This document shows, piece by piece, positions 24,037 to 37,483 of a stretch of 64,000 bases of DNA; within the stretch, counting starts at the first letter, position 1, and each line of letters begins with the position of its first letter. The notes beneath the pieces were generated by a model that worked only from the letters and a program-made list of their open reading frames with translations, searched no databases and was not told the DNA's origin. A program made the position numbers and the translations under genes. The DNA comes from Montifringilla adamsi (lineage: Eukaryota > Chordata > Aves > Passeriformes > Passeridae), in assembly GCA_017590115.1 (NCBI GenBank), contig JAGGNK010013670.1, positions 2,601,343 through 2,665,342 on the forward strand. Direction: 5' to 3'.

Positions 24037-26723
24037 TGCCAATTAAAAAAATCCAAAATAAATCAAAGTGGATATTAGTCACCTGAAGGCTAGGGCTGCC
24101 ATTTTTCTTCCACCTTCATCCCCCTTTTTAAATAAGCTGGCATAGAGCTGGCACAGCCTATGCTGCATCCCCTGCCACAGCCGTGGTCAGAGGCAGTGCA
24201 ATCCTGCTGTTCAGGTGTGTACTGGACCTGCTCCAGTTTCCAGTTACATATGGTCATGATTACCAGCTTGCTTTGGAAAGCACAGGGACTCTGAAAACAG
24301 CATGTCTGGAAGAGGTTTCTCATTTTAAAACAGCTCTCTGTGACATTGAACGAGTTTTCACATTTAGAGTTTTCATTGTATTCTAGTACACTGGATTACA
24401 TTTTTCTGGTATTTTAGTAGGGGATTTCTTTTACCTTCTTGTGAAGGATCAGAATTTATGGAATTTGAGATATGGCCTGGCCAGTTTTTAAGTCAAGTCC
24501 CTTCTGTCTGGACAAGAGGTTAGGAACAAGGGAATAGGGAAAAAAAAAAAAAAAAAGACAGATACCAACAGCCACCTCCATTCAAATAAAAAATCATGTT
24601 ATCTTCCGGAATATATTATGCTCAATCCTCATGTTAATGAGAAATATATAAATAGAAATGGGCATTAACTGACAATTAGATTTTTTTTTTTAATGGGAAG
24701 GACACAAGGGATTTTGTTATTAAGGGAGTTAAATTCTAACATCTGTTTTTAATTCTATCAGCTTATTTGTCTGTTTATACCTACAGGCTTTCAAGACATC
24801 ATTCAACACTGCTAATTAAAGCTGACAAATTCTGTTCACTGTGATGCTTCCTTGTATCCCTGCAAGCCACTTACTCATGTCAGTGCTGTCACTGCAGGTG
24901 ACACTGTGCTTGATGGAGAGATGACAAGGGGTGGAGTGCCCCTGAAGGGATGAGAACAGGTTCACCTTGTCGCCTGTCAGACAGAGGAGGGAACAAGTGA
25001 TGGATGGCAATGACCATTGCTCTGGCCACATGAATTTGTCTCTTCTCCAGGCTTGGTCAGAATGATCCAGTTTTCTACCATGGTTTGCTTAAAACAAAAT
25101 CCATGGCAATATTCTCTAGTACATTACTAAAATGCCACAGAAAAGGGACTCCCATTTAATAACACATTGCAGACATATACAAACACACAGTCTCTTTCTC
25201 TCGGCAGTAAGAAGCCCATCTGCAGCAATGCCCTCAGGAAACAAGCTATGTGTGCTGCGGTCAGAGCAGCACAACGCTGATTCAGGAGAGCAGCAGCAGC
25301 TCATGTGGGAGCGGCCATGCCTAGGAAAGCATTCACAGAAGCAGCTGACTTGGCCCAGATAAAATGCTAGAAGCCACAAGAACCAGTGACAAGTTTATTC
25401 ATTACTTCATATCCTGGCCTGCAGACTTCATAGATCCAAACATAGGCAGTATTAGCTACTAATTTTCATATATTTTTCTTTAAAACAAACAAATAAATCC
25501 CATGCCACACAGACAATACTGGTGAAAGGTCAAGCAAGCAGGCCAGGGACAGCCCATTATAAAATCCAGGCCTCAGAACTCTGCATCTTATACACATTTC
25601 AGTGCCCTACACACACAGTCACCAATGGAACAGGCACATGAGTGACTGCTGGGATCCACACTGGGCTGTGCAGGCTGGACATGTGCCACAAGGAGCAAAC
25701 CCAAAGAGGGAACAAGTCAAACAGAAATTTTCCTTATGTTTCCTCACATAAGAGTTTCACAACCAGAACAAACTTTTTTTTTTTTTTTACTTTGTTGGTT
25801 TTTTAAAAAAATTTTGGAATGACCAACATTCTTTTCAAGTGTATTTTTAAAGCTGTTAGAGTCTAGAAGAGGCTTTTTATTACCCAAGTACACAGTGCTC
25901 AGTACCTGGGAGCCTGGCTCCCTGGCTGAGGTGTCTAGACATCTCTGCAGTAGAAATAACAGCACAGCACAGCTCTGTATTGAATCCACTAGAATTAGCA
26001 TCAGAAGTCATTTCATGCCCCACGATGCCACTGTCAAACACATCTGTTGTATGAAAATTATCCACTGCCAACTTGAGAACAAAGCAAAATATGTCCAAAT
26101 TATCTGTGTTCTCAAGGTAACTTCACCTCCTAGAAGACTACATGAAACAACACACCCCTCAACATCACCACCACTGCTTTAGCCACTCTAAAACTCACAT
26201 GGCATACAAACACATCTAAAAATCCACTTTGAGGAGAGATGGACTTAAACTGGGAATGGTGGCTTTAATAGCAATATTCCAATAACTACTACACTGCATG
26301 CTAGAAATATATAAATTATGTATTCCAAATGCTTTCACAGAAACAGATTAAAGTACTTCTCTCAATCCTCTAAGAAGCAAAAACAGTCACAGAGAAAACA
26401 ACTGTTATTTTAAGGCAGATTTTAGCTTCATTTGTCTAAAGCTACACTTTCATAGTTCAATACACAAAAACATTATGACATATATGCAAATCTGGTATTT
26501 TCATGCAGGAAAGGTGAAATCTCTATATATGAAAGGTTGAAGTCTGATCTTTAAAAGAAGCCTGCAGCTGGTTTCTGTCATGTTTCTTTCTCTCCTGGTT
26601 TCAATAAGCAGACCCACAGCTTAAGGAAAATTATAATTTTGTCCCAAGAGAAAAAGAACAACAGACCTACCCATACTGAGCCAAGAATTCACCTTTTCTC
26701 TGGGGGAAAAAGACTCTGGCATG

Positions 26724-26758
<35 letters not shown>

Positions 26759-29389
26759 AGAAGGGCAGAGATAAAAATCAGACTTTCCAGGTTTTCAGCT
26801 ACAAAATTTTGCAAGTAATTAATAAGAAAATAAGAGGTAACCATAAAAAAGTATTTCCCACTAATTCAAACACATTTAATTTCCTGCTTTCTTTCCTCAT
26901 CTAGTCTAGTATTTTCCATAGTTACTGAAGTGGAAAATATTTTTACAACTTCCACTCCTGCTCTGTACAATAGAAGTAAATATTCTTTATTCTCATTCTT
27001 CCTCCTCAGACTTGTAAGATAATTGCTGTATGGTTTTCTCCAACCTCAAGTCTAAAATATACCTTTTACCTATTTATAGCTACATCACCCAGGTCCAATA
27101 GGTTAAAAGCACATGAGTCTTCCTTTTAAAAAAATAAAGATATGTATTTTAGTCTACTGGTTTGGGATGTTGAGAGCCTCTGAATCACTCTTTGAAAGGT
27201 AAAGCTTATGCTGTCACAGGTAGTCACCCCTTCATTTGAAGGCTGTTGATCACTTGAACACTTCCCTTGCTGTGGCTCTGTTCTGTCACATTCCCAGCCC
27301 ATGCGCATGCAGGGCTCTAACAAAATAACCCCTTCAGGCAACACCAACCAGCAGAGCACCAGCAGCAAGCAGCAGCAGGAACAAGTGTATCCACCAGCTA
27401 AAATTAAGCTCTCCAAACACCACAGGAACTTAGTTATTAAGCTTGAACTGCAACAAACCCAAATGAACAGGGCACAGAGAATGAAGGCCCTGACCCAAAC
27501 CTTCAGAACTGAGAGCTCACGCCTGTTAGGGAACACAGGACATCCACACACAGACCTCAGAACAGGTTGCTATAAATGTATCCACTAAAAAATGTTAAAG
27601 GTTGAAGAAAAAGTTACTTGAGATGTTCTTAAACATTTCAAACGCATCAAAATTAACAGAGACTAAAATTTTATCAATAAATCCTCACAAAAAAAGTCTA
27701 GTGGAGGCAATAGAAAACCATCAGACTACTTCTTCACTTCAGCAATGCTTTGGGGATGTGAGTGCACTGCATTTTCTTTTAAAACATTGAGCTGCCTAAT
27801 TGAAATGCAGCTCATGTTGCAGCCAGGCTTACTTCTGGATCACTAAGAAATTGGTCCGATTTGAAAATGTCAGGATCTGGTTAGCAATTCAAATGACCAT
27901 GGTGGTAATTATGGCTTTTCATGTTCCAGCATGTTGCACTGCATCAAAACTGACACAAATGCCTAGTTTTATAATATCACAGAATGGAAATAAATGTCCA
28001 AAATTATATGAAAATGTACTAGTAAGAGATTAATAACTGTTATTCTATGAAGAAAGATGGCTCTTTTCTACAAGTATATTTTAAAAAAATGTTCTCTGAT
28101 AGCATCTCTCCTTGAAGAAAACTGTATTATATTATCACTCACAAGCTGTAATCGTTTCTGTCAGCACCAGTCAGAATTTTTGATAGAAAAGACGAGGAGA
28201 AATTGAATGGATTGTGGGGAAAATAGTGCAATCCTATAAATAAGTCCAAAGAGATACTACTTAAAGGTTCCCCTCCAGCATTTTGTTGTCTCTCCCAGCC
28301 AGCAGACTAGAACATTTCAAGTGTTTTATTTTGATCATAAAGTGGAGGAACCTTGTGGATAGGGAGCAATGCATCATGAGCCATGTGCACAGCTCTACAA
28401 TCTGTGGTACCAATGTGTCATTTTGAAATATGGGCCTAAAGCAATATGCATAAGGGAAACTTTTCCTCTTTTTCAGGGAAGAAAGAGGAAGAAAGGTCTT
28501 TTGAAGTCTAATATGCCCCCAGAAATCTTATGAAATAAAATAAATAAATCAAGCACTGTCTTTAATAGTTAGTTCTCTTTTGCAGCAGCCAACTGAGTCA
28601 CTGAGCTGTCTTCCAGCTGTGGAAGGTTACACAGAGATCAACACTTGGTACTGCTGCAGACCTATTTTGCCATCTGATAGATCACATAAGACACTCTCTA
28701 GCCATATACATGACTGAGAGCACAATGAACAGACCAGCACATCATCATCTCAGGCTGACCTGAGCCACAGAACGCCCATGCTTTCTCTGCGGTCTTGTAT
28801 TTTCTTTCCACCTGACTAAGAGGCTGGGTGTCCTGTATTTATCCATGAAGGTAACAGGGGGAGATGTGCTGGACAATACCCTCCCTCCTGTCCCTTGCAG
28901 TGCTGCTGTTTCATGGGGTTTGCTACTTGTTCTGAGCAGCATCTACAGCACTCCCTGTAATTCAGCACAGAACAGGGAGTGATGCCAGAGCTGCAGGTCC
29001 CTCAATACATTACCCCACTGTACCCTGGTCCTGATCCGAGAAGGAACAATTCTATCTATCCTATCTGTGCTTCTGGTCTCCCTTGGCTACTCCGCACTCT
29101 TAGACCAAGATGGAAGTTCTTGAAATCACCTGGGAAGGGGGAGAGTTGATCACCTTGATCAGATAAACCAGAAGGGGACAGAAGGGGAAACTGATGGTTT
29201 GGCATACTTTGTCCTCTGGCTCACAGGAACATAACACAAAGTGCTCAGAAGTAGAGTGTTTCCTCCCATAACCCTCAGGCCAGATTAAAATCTAACAACA
29301 GTGAACCGGACAAACCAACAGTCAGGTGTTAAGGTTAAGAAGTATTGTGGACACTTCGAGAAAAATATGAAGGTTTCTGCCTTGAGGAA
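24037..29389. other. Unique non-coding DNA with homopolymer tracts
   Basis: No gene recognised. There are A tracts at 24540-24556 (17) and 26728-26756 (29) and T tracts at 24681-24691 (11) and 25774-25788 (15). The longest open frame (27126-27551, minus, 141 codons) overlaps another on the opposite strand and has no recognisable domain. Confidence 0.5.
26728..26756. repeat. Pure 29-A tract
   Basis: Twenty-nine uninterrupted A residues after atgtctt and before ggagaagg. No LINE or SINE body is recognised upstream, so it may be an expanded simple tract. Confidence 0.95.
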
Positions 29390-29756
29390 TGTCTTAGGTT
29401 GCAAATGCAAGATGTGGCTGGGGGTGTACATTCTATTGCCATCTGTTGGAGGTGGGGCAGTTATCTTCTGTTCACTGGAGCACGTGTGTAAAACCAGGTG
29501 GGGCAGTTTTCTTTATTTCTTCCACGACTCATCCTCCCTCCAGGAGATCTCTTCTGTTCATGGCCAGTGAGTGTCCCTGCATGGCTGATCAAATTCCAGC
29601 ATCCCATTGGGAGATGCTTCGCCCAGGGCAGGAGCCAAGCATTCCTACCTGGATAGAATCTGAGGTTTGAAACACCATGGGTAGCCTTACCTACTGAATT
29701 CCTAGAGGACAAGAGCTACATAACCACCACTGGACCATCAGAGGAAGACCAGACAC
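29390..29756 (+). mobile_element. Probable 3'-truncated LTR
   Basis: From tgtcttaggttgc at 29390 the sequence follows wording I recall from an interspersed passerine LTR (ctattgccatctgttgg, ggtggggcagttatc, ctccaggagatctc, ccagcatcccattggg, acaagagctaca, gaggaagaccagac). It stops near 29756 without a polyadenylation signal or a CA end, so the 3' portion is missing. Open frames in it are chance. The family cannot be named without a search. Confidence 0.45.
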
Positions 29757-32700
29757 AAAACAACATAATTAAACTTCTCTGTTTCTTAAAAAAACCCTCA
29801 AAAATGTACCAACCAGTGACAACATAGGGGAATTCATGAACTACTATTCTACCACAACCAATCAAACAAACAATCTTTTTATCTAGGAAAAAACCCCACA
29901 TCTTACACACTCAGCAAACATATTTCTTACCCGGCAAACAGTCTGCTTCTATCCAAAAATCAAGCTTAGTCTACAAGTGGGATACCATAACACAGTGATT
30001 GAAAACAAACCCAAGGAACTCTGCTGAAGCAATTGTGCTCTGCATAGTAAGCATACTCACGTGTCACAAGATTATTTAGAGCATTTCTTGTCTTTAGAGC
30101 ATGGGAAGTAATAAGCAAAAATACTCTAATCATTTTTTGCTGGGATTATTTTGAACAAGAAAGTTTATAAATTCACAGTGAGACAGTGAACCAGTGCAGA
30201 GACTTACAATAGATTACAAGGTATCTACAGGCTCTCTAACTCTTCTTCTTCAGCCTTTATTTTTCATATGTTTAATAGTGACTTTAAGAAGTAACTACAG
30301 GTTTAGCAATGAATCCTTATGGCTTTGTATGAACGTGAATATACACAGTATTACCTAATACTGCATTGCAAATGCAACAAATATGGCATTACACATTTAA
30401 ACTGGAAAAAGAAACACATTGCCTTATGTGAGAGATTCTCTTTCTACTGCAAAGAGCCAAAACCTGAGCTTCTTCATTCAAGCAAACTGTCACACAAGAC
30501 TGGACCTCAGAGCTGACAGCTGTGCACAGCAGGTGACCTTAGGACTCCCACTATAATTTGTGAGAATATACTCAGATGGCTGTCACCATAACAGAAAAAT
30601 TAAAAGTTTAAGAAATTAATTTGACATTAAAATAAAATACCTCCTCTAGAGAAGTTAGTTTTGTGTAAGACAAAACTAAGAAAGGAATTCTGAGGCTTAA
30701 ACTGTAAACTGTTGCAAAAAGAGACTTTTTTCTGTATAGACTTCAGTATAAAAAGGGCCCACCTACTACATGCACAGCTCCCAAGTGGGAGTTACAAACA
30801 ATAATTGTAGAAGTAATTAAAGGAAAAAAAGGGCAAACAGACAGATTGGATTCCCAGTAGATGAAGGCTGTCTAACAACTTAAAATGAACACGTTTGAAG
30901 TCAACTTCAAGTAATATGCTAACAAGAATTAAGTGCATCTGTTTCATGCTCCCTGAGAATAATGTCATCAAAACTGAATTCAAATGTTTCAAACCTACAG
31001 AGAGCCTGAGCATGTCTTTGACTAATTAAAATTAACCGTGTTACTGAGGTTACAAGCTTACCCCTTTGGACATGAGCAGATCCTTGCTAAGGTCACTTCA
31101 TCAAGCAAAATAATGAATGTCTGTGTTCAAAATGCATGAACAGTACATTTTTTAAATCAACATTTTATTGGATTGAGGGAGATTTATGAAGTTATTTGAA
31201 TTTTGGAAGACCCACAATAGCAGTCCTCAGTCATAATACTATGGAAACATAACAATATGCAATAAAACTTAAGAAAGCAGGTCAACACTTGAACCTTGGC
31301 TGAATTATTAATAAGCCTAAAATAGTGTTTGACACCAAACTACTCTATTTTTTAGTAAGGAGTATCAATTAGCTTTTATTTTAATTAAAATAAGATAAAC
31401 AGGAAAAAGGTAGATTTAATTCTGATTGATATAATTGAGGCTGTTGCATCTTCCAAGTTCCTTATGTAAATTATAGACCTTGTTTTCCCAGGTCCAGTGG
31501 AAAAGGGAGCAGAAAATTGGAACTGCTGTCTAAACAGAAAGTTCAAGGTACTGCAACAAGTTCCAAGGCTCTTTTCGAGACTTCATTTTTCTATAATATA
31601 ATATAAAATATTTTTTCTAAAATATAATAAAAATGTAATTTTTATAATATAATGCATAATATTATAAAATATAAAAGTATATTTTATAATATAAAATGGG
31701 AAATTAAAGATCATGGTAGAGAAAATAAAGATTAGGTTTCTTAGACTGCACTATGCAGAAACCAGATTAGCATAGGGAGGGAATGCAATGGAGGGGAATC
31801 CTGATCCCCCAGTACCCTGCTCTACCAGGCAGGAGGTGAGCTCAGCACAGGTGAGCAGTTTTCAGTCCCTGTGCCACCAGCTCTGCTTTCCTGTGCAATA
31901 CCTTCCCTGTTGGGAGGTGCCTCTGGATGTCACAGCAATATAAAGAAGAATTTAGGTGAGAAACTGACAGCTTTAAAGACCATTATTTCCTTTGCAAAGC
32001 ATAGCAATCCATGCTAAAGTGTTCCCTGTGGGATTTATTCCTGTCTGAACACAGATTTACTCACTGTGTTCCAACTGCCCACATGAATATAGGCAATTTT
32101 ATTTTTTTAGCATATTGGCACAAGCAAACTCTGAAACCTACTAAATGAAAATAATCTTCTTATGTCACAAAATAAAACCCCCTTATTTTACCAGACACTG
32201 ATCTGATTATCGTCTGAATAAAGCTAATCAGTGTAATTACACAGTTTAAAAGTGCACACTGTGGATCTACTGATCATAACAGACAATACTTCTCTAGGTG
32301 TCAGCTGTGTTTCAAATTTGATAAATTGAAGTTTTATGTAATGGGTTTTTTCCAAAAAAAAAGCACTGGTTTCAAATTATTCTTTCAGATTTGATTCTAT
32401 ACATAGAATTGGAAGAAGTTTCCTACCATTTGCTTTCCAATGAGGACATTCCATTAAAAGCTAATGATTTTAAAGATGAAGCAAAGTCATTCCATGTATT
32501 GTGGTGCTCCATCAACAAAGGGCTGGATATGGAAATCCACAGTCCCACTCTATTGCCCTGACAAAGCTGACCAGCAGTTTACTGGACTATTAAACATGGA
32601 CCATTATCACTTAATATGACCATTGCCATTTAATAACTTAGCATTAATATGTGAGATTGCCAAAGGATTCTAATCACAGCAATATCATTCAGGTTTAAAA

Positions 32701-35700
32701 AAATTAAAAGTAACCCATGAGGTACCCAGCAGCTTTTTCTAATTAAACAAAACCACATCAGAATTTACTACTGGCACTCCTATAGACAAGGGTCAGTGCC
32801 ATAGCCTTCTTCCTCTTATGCCCTGTGACAGACAAAATTTGATATAAGGCTTTCCAGGAATTCATTGTCTATGATCTGGGAATTCCAGCTTTACCTTTAC
32901 CCAGTTAATCCAGCTCTGAGCTGAAGTATCAGTGATGTTCTCTTGCACACAAGTTCAGCAGCTCTGAGTTGAAAACCACTTTGACATTCCTGGCTTGATA
33001 TCCTGCCCTCAACAAATGCATTTGATGCTCATGTATTGCCTCCTGGCTGCCTGCTGCCACAGCCATCTGTCTGCATGGCACACTGCCTGTGGGCTAGGGG
33101 ACGTGCCAGCTTTACTAGGGCACAGATGCCAAGAATAGGTGGTCTTAAATGCACAGCCAGCACATTAATTCACTGCCACCTTGTCTTACTGCCCTCTGAC
33201 CCCCATCTCAAGGAAGGCAAGAGCAGCCATACAAGAAGAGACAAGGAGTCCATCCAGAGTTCTCTCTGATTCCAGACACAGGTCATTAGCACATGCCTTG
33301 AAGTGAAACGAGCATCAAGAGCTGAACAATTATGAAATAACCTGCTCATCAAAAGCCTGGAAACATTTCAGCTGTAAACATGCACAAGGGCTAATCTGTA
33401 GAAAGTGCTATAAACCCTGGAGTGAACCCTGTCATCTAGAATTGAAAATGCCTCAATGCTGTTAAACATGTAAAGCAAATTAAAGCCACTCCAACCTTAA
33501 CATAGTGCCTGTATTTAATACACCGTTGAAATTAATATGAAACTACCTTTTTCGGTGTTTTCTTGTCTCCACAATGGAGACAAGCTTTAAATTTAACTAT
33601 TTTATTGCCTGAATATGATTAAGGATGATGTAAATACAACTGGTTATTTGGTACCTCAATTCCTGTGAAAGTTAAAATCCTGAAGAATGAATGCTGGTAC
33701 TTAATTTTCATGCCTGTCCCTATCTACCAGACTGTTTACCGTGGATAGGCAACCTGTTCACTGGGGAGGTCCCACAGCCTATGGTGAGGACAGGATACAC
33801 TCCCACAACTCCCCCAGCCCATACAAGTTCATTTAGGTAAGAAGGTAGGTGAACTTCCATGGGATCAGGAAGGACTGTTCACCACTTTCCACTCATGTTT
33901 AAGGAGTTGGTGAGGGAAAGAGCAGTGAGGAAGAGGCTGCAGAGCACAGGGATTTAAGGACTTTCCCTGGTGCCAGGTTTCATGCCACTGCTGAAGTAGC
34001 AAGTTACCAGGTAGAGCGTGTTACCCAGTGTGTGCCCATCTGGCTTCCAAGTCAGCTGACAGCCAAGCTCTGCACTGCTGGCACAGGCAGAGCAGGGATT
34101 AAAAATTAGCCTCAAGGCTAATGGCAACAACACAGAACAGATCAAATCACACGGCATTAAAAAGCAAAGTTGATGGAGTTCCAACACACACACGGGGTTC
34201 CTCTGAGGAGGTGAGATCCAGTCAGCACATATAAATACAACTGACCTTTTTGGCAGAGAAAATATTTTTGTAAATACATTTGATTTCCCCAGTTATATGG
34301 CACACAAAGGTGCCAATTTTGAAACACATTTGAGCACTGAGTACAACACAATTGCTTTCCAGTTCTGAACTAGGCATTCTACCATATTTGGACAAAGGCC
34401 TTTTGAAAAAATACTAAAGCACCACAAAAACCCCAAACATCTCATTCATATTCTGCTCAGACAGCAGAAATTACTTACCCTCTCTCCACTTTTCCTTATG
34501 ACTTCATCTTTCTCTTTCTCCATATCTCTCCTCTACTCTTCCCACCCCACACTCCTGTACAGCTTTCAGATAACCAAAGACCAGTCATGAAATACAGTCA
34601 CTTATATTTGTCAAGTCAGCTACAGCAATAGCTGACTGTGCACCAGAAAAACACTGACCTGAGCCCAGACTTTAAAATACCAGTGAGCATAAGTTCCCTG
34701 AACTGCATGAAACTCCAAGTAGATTTACCACAAGAACAGAACAATGCTGAATGCCACCAGCTGAGCTGGCCCCGTTCTTCTGGCAAGAGGGGACAACACT
34801 TCAAAAGAGAGCATTTCATGTCAAATCACAAGTAATCTGGCATTTGCATTATTAGGTGTATAAGCAGACTACATGCACAAGACAAATATCTTTTTTGTGC
34901 CCCACAGCAGTTGCCATTATTTATGAATGTGTCTCAGCACTTTGCTGCTTAGAACTGAGCATCACTAACTGGCACTGCTCAAATGTTTCAACAGAAAGAA
35001 ATTTTCTATGATAATTTATTTGTGACAGCTACAAGAACTGTGAAAAATGTATTTGTATTTGTAGTCCTAGTCACAAAAAAAGCATTTCAAGTCTTGCCAC
35101 AATAGTTTACAGTTTTGGGCATGAGGCCAAACAAACACCAGGCATGTTTCCCACACTGGAGCTCCCACAGCAGCCCCAAGGCTCTGCCTTTCATGCACTC
35201 AGGTGCACTCCTCTGTAGAATCCTTTGCTACTGGCAGAAAAGGGATGTGCACGTGCCCTTGATGAGCAACTTAGCTGTTCTTTAACAGAGTAGGAGAAGG
35301 CACTGGCACAGCAGTAGCTCTCTTCACCTGCTTTTGACCAATGCATTAGCAGCCAGCAAAGGAAAGACTCTGGGATTTTCCCAGGTAGTTCAATAGCTAA
35401 CCTGGGCTGTGAGCAGGTGAGGTTCACCTAATGTGCAGCCAGTAATAAAATGAACTCTTGAGCCTGAGGATAATGAAAGCAAAGCATGGCTTTTGCCCCA
35501 CAGCCATCATCTCAACACTGCTCCAGCTCCCCTGATGGGACAAACAGAGCTTACCTCACCCCACCTCTGACAAGAAGTCAGTCATGGGAGCTTCACTGGC
35601 CTTTTATAAAGAGGTGGCAAAACTCCAATGCACTCTTCCCATGCTGCCTGCTCAGAAAGTTGTCAGCACACTCTCTGGATCAGAATATTTGTTTCATCCA

Positions 35701-36110
35701 GTGTATATGTTGACCTATTTATGTAGCTTTTCCACCAATATCTGTGTTTATTTCCCACTGGAAAACTTGATGAACATTAAGATAAATTCCTTCCATTCTT
35801 GCTATTTCTATACTATAATTACATTACAGTTTTTATAAGCTAGAAGTTGTGAAAAGCAACAATCCAGTCTATTTGAGTGGGAGCAGAGTACACTTGTTCA
35901 GAATTCTGTAGAATTTGCTTGTTTGCATAATTTCAAACCATTGTGGGGAATGAGGGTTACTCTCACCATCATGTTTGGTTGGTTTTTGAAGGGCTTGTTT
36001 TTCCATCACATATTAGACAGCATCTGTACTCATACTGCCTTGGTACCCTGAGCCTCCAACATAGATAATTATAGCGGAGACAAATGAGATAAGGTTTGTT
36101 GGAAGATCAC
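29757..36110. other. Unique non-coding DNA
   Basis: A long AT-rich stretch with no recognised gene. It holds the A/T-only patch at 31592-31697 and a pyrimidine-rich run at about 34480-34560. All open frames are 80 codons or fewer. Confidence 0.55.
31592..31697. repeat. AT-rich low-complexity repeat
   Basis: About 105 bases made almost only of A and T, in irregular ataata and ttataatata units. It is probably an old decayed AT microsatellite. Confidence 0.9.
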
Positions 36111-36245
36111 TGAGATTAGCTCAGCTGGTCAGCACAGTGTTAATAATGCCAAGGCTGTGGATCTGATCTCTGTATGGGCCATTCACTTAAGAGCTAGACT
36201 CGATGACCCTTGCAGGTTCCCTCCAACTCAGAGTATTCTGTTATC
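36111..36245 (+). mobile_element. tRNA-Ile-derived SINE with CR1-X-like tail (TguSINE1 type)
   Basis: The head (to about 36181) is a degraded tRNA-Ile gene. It has a good Pol III A box, tagctcagctgg, at 36117-36128, an anticodon-loop AAT at about 36142-36144, a decayed B box, ggatctgatctc, at 36159-36170, and the acceptor end gggcca. It continues without a break into ttcacttaagagctagactcgatgaccc... and ends ttccctccaactcagagtattctg. The last 50 bases match the 3' end of CR1-X, which explains LINE-driven mobilisation. This composite was described from zebra finch and supports a passerine host. No clear target-site duplication is seen. Confidence 0.87.
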
Positions 36246-37430
36246 TCAGCTGACACATTTCCCTGAAAGCACAACAGCCTCCAGCACTGCTCTCTATTAG
36301 TACCCTGCTCAATTAAGTTTCCCAAGTACAAAAGAGACAACATCCCACCATTTTCCTCTGAGACCTTCTAAGTTTTCTGAAAAATTCCTCTCCCTGGCCC
36401 TCACCAAACCAAACAAAAAAAAAACCCCAAATATTCACACCTTTCCTCTCTTATACCCACATGAGAAGGAAACATCTCTGCTCTGGGAATGAATGGTCCC
36501 AGGGCACGCAGGGACTGAGCTATGTATGTTCCTGACTGATAATTCCACTCTCCTGCTTGCTGAACAATTCACAGTATTCCTTCCACAGGAGGGAGATGCC
36601 TTTCCCCATCACCCAGGGCACACTGATCTTTAGCTGACCATCTTACTTTTAAATAAAAGCTTCAGAAACCCTGCCAAACATCCTCCCTTTGTGCAGCCAT
36701 ACCCAGACACAGAGCTTGGCAAGGTTCCCTCCCAAAAGGAAATTGTGTGCATGCACATAGGAACAGAAAAACATCTTAATTCATAGTCTAAATTCATAAA
36801 CCCTTGAAAAAGCAACTAGTCACATTACCCAAACTAGAAATTTAAAAGGACATGAATATAAAAAGCCCACCAAGAACAAATGCCAGAATTCTATGTCATT
36901 TCTAGACACATGTTTTCTCATATGAAAATCAGACTCTTTCTGTCAAGTGATGTTCTTCAGAAGGGTTAGTACTGTGCACACAAAAAGTCCCAAGCAACTT
37001 TAATGAGCAGAGTTGCTGGAACAAATTCACATCGGTGCTGCAAATTAGGCAGAGGAAGGTTACACAGAGCTGCACGTCACAGCCTGGTAAGATAGCAGGC
37101 AACTTTACAGAGTGCAGAAGTTGCCACCACACTATTCCAAATCAGACATTAATTGAGGATACCCATTGACAACAGAAGGATGAGGGGGGAAAAAGTCACT
37201 CAAAAGAATGTATAAAGCATCTCTGTTCAAAAGGTTTGACACAGAAATTATTTAAACATCAACTAAACCCACTATGTAGTAAGAAGGCCAGCAGCCACCT
37301 GTAATTCCACAAGCAATAGTTAAAAGCTGTGAAAAAGCAGATGCTGTGTGCAAGGAGCTTTTATTGTATCTAGACAGGGCTCCAAACATGACACCCAACT
37401 ACAGTAGGACCAGAAATGTCTGTTTCCTCT

Positions 37431-37483
<53 letters not shown>

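Noticed and set aside
36111..36181. Functional tRNA-Ile gene
   Set aside because: The B box and stems are degraded and the sequence runs straight into a CR1-X-like tail; it is a SINE.
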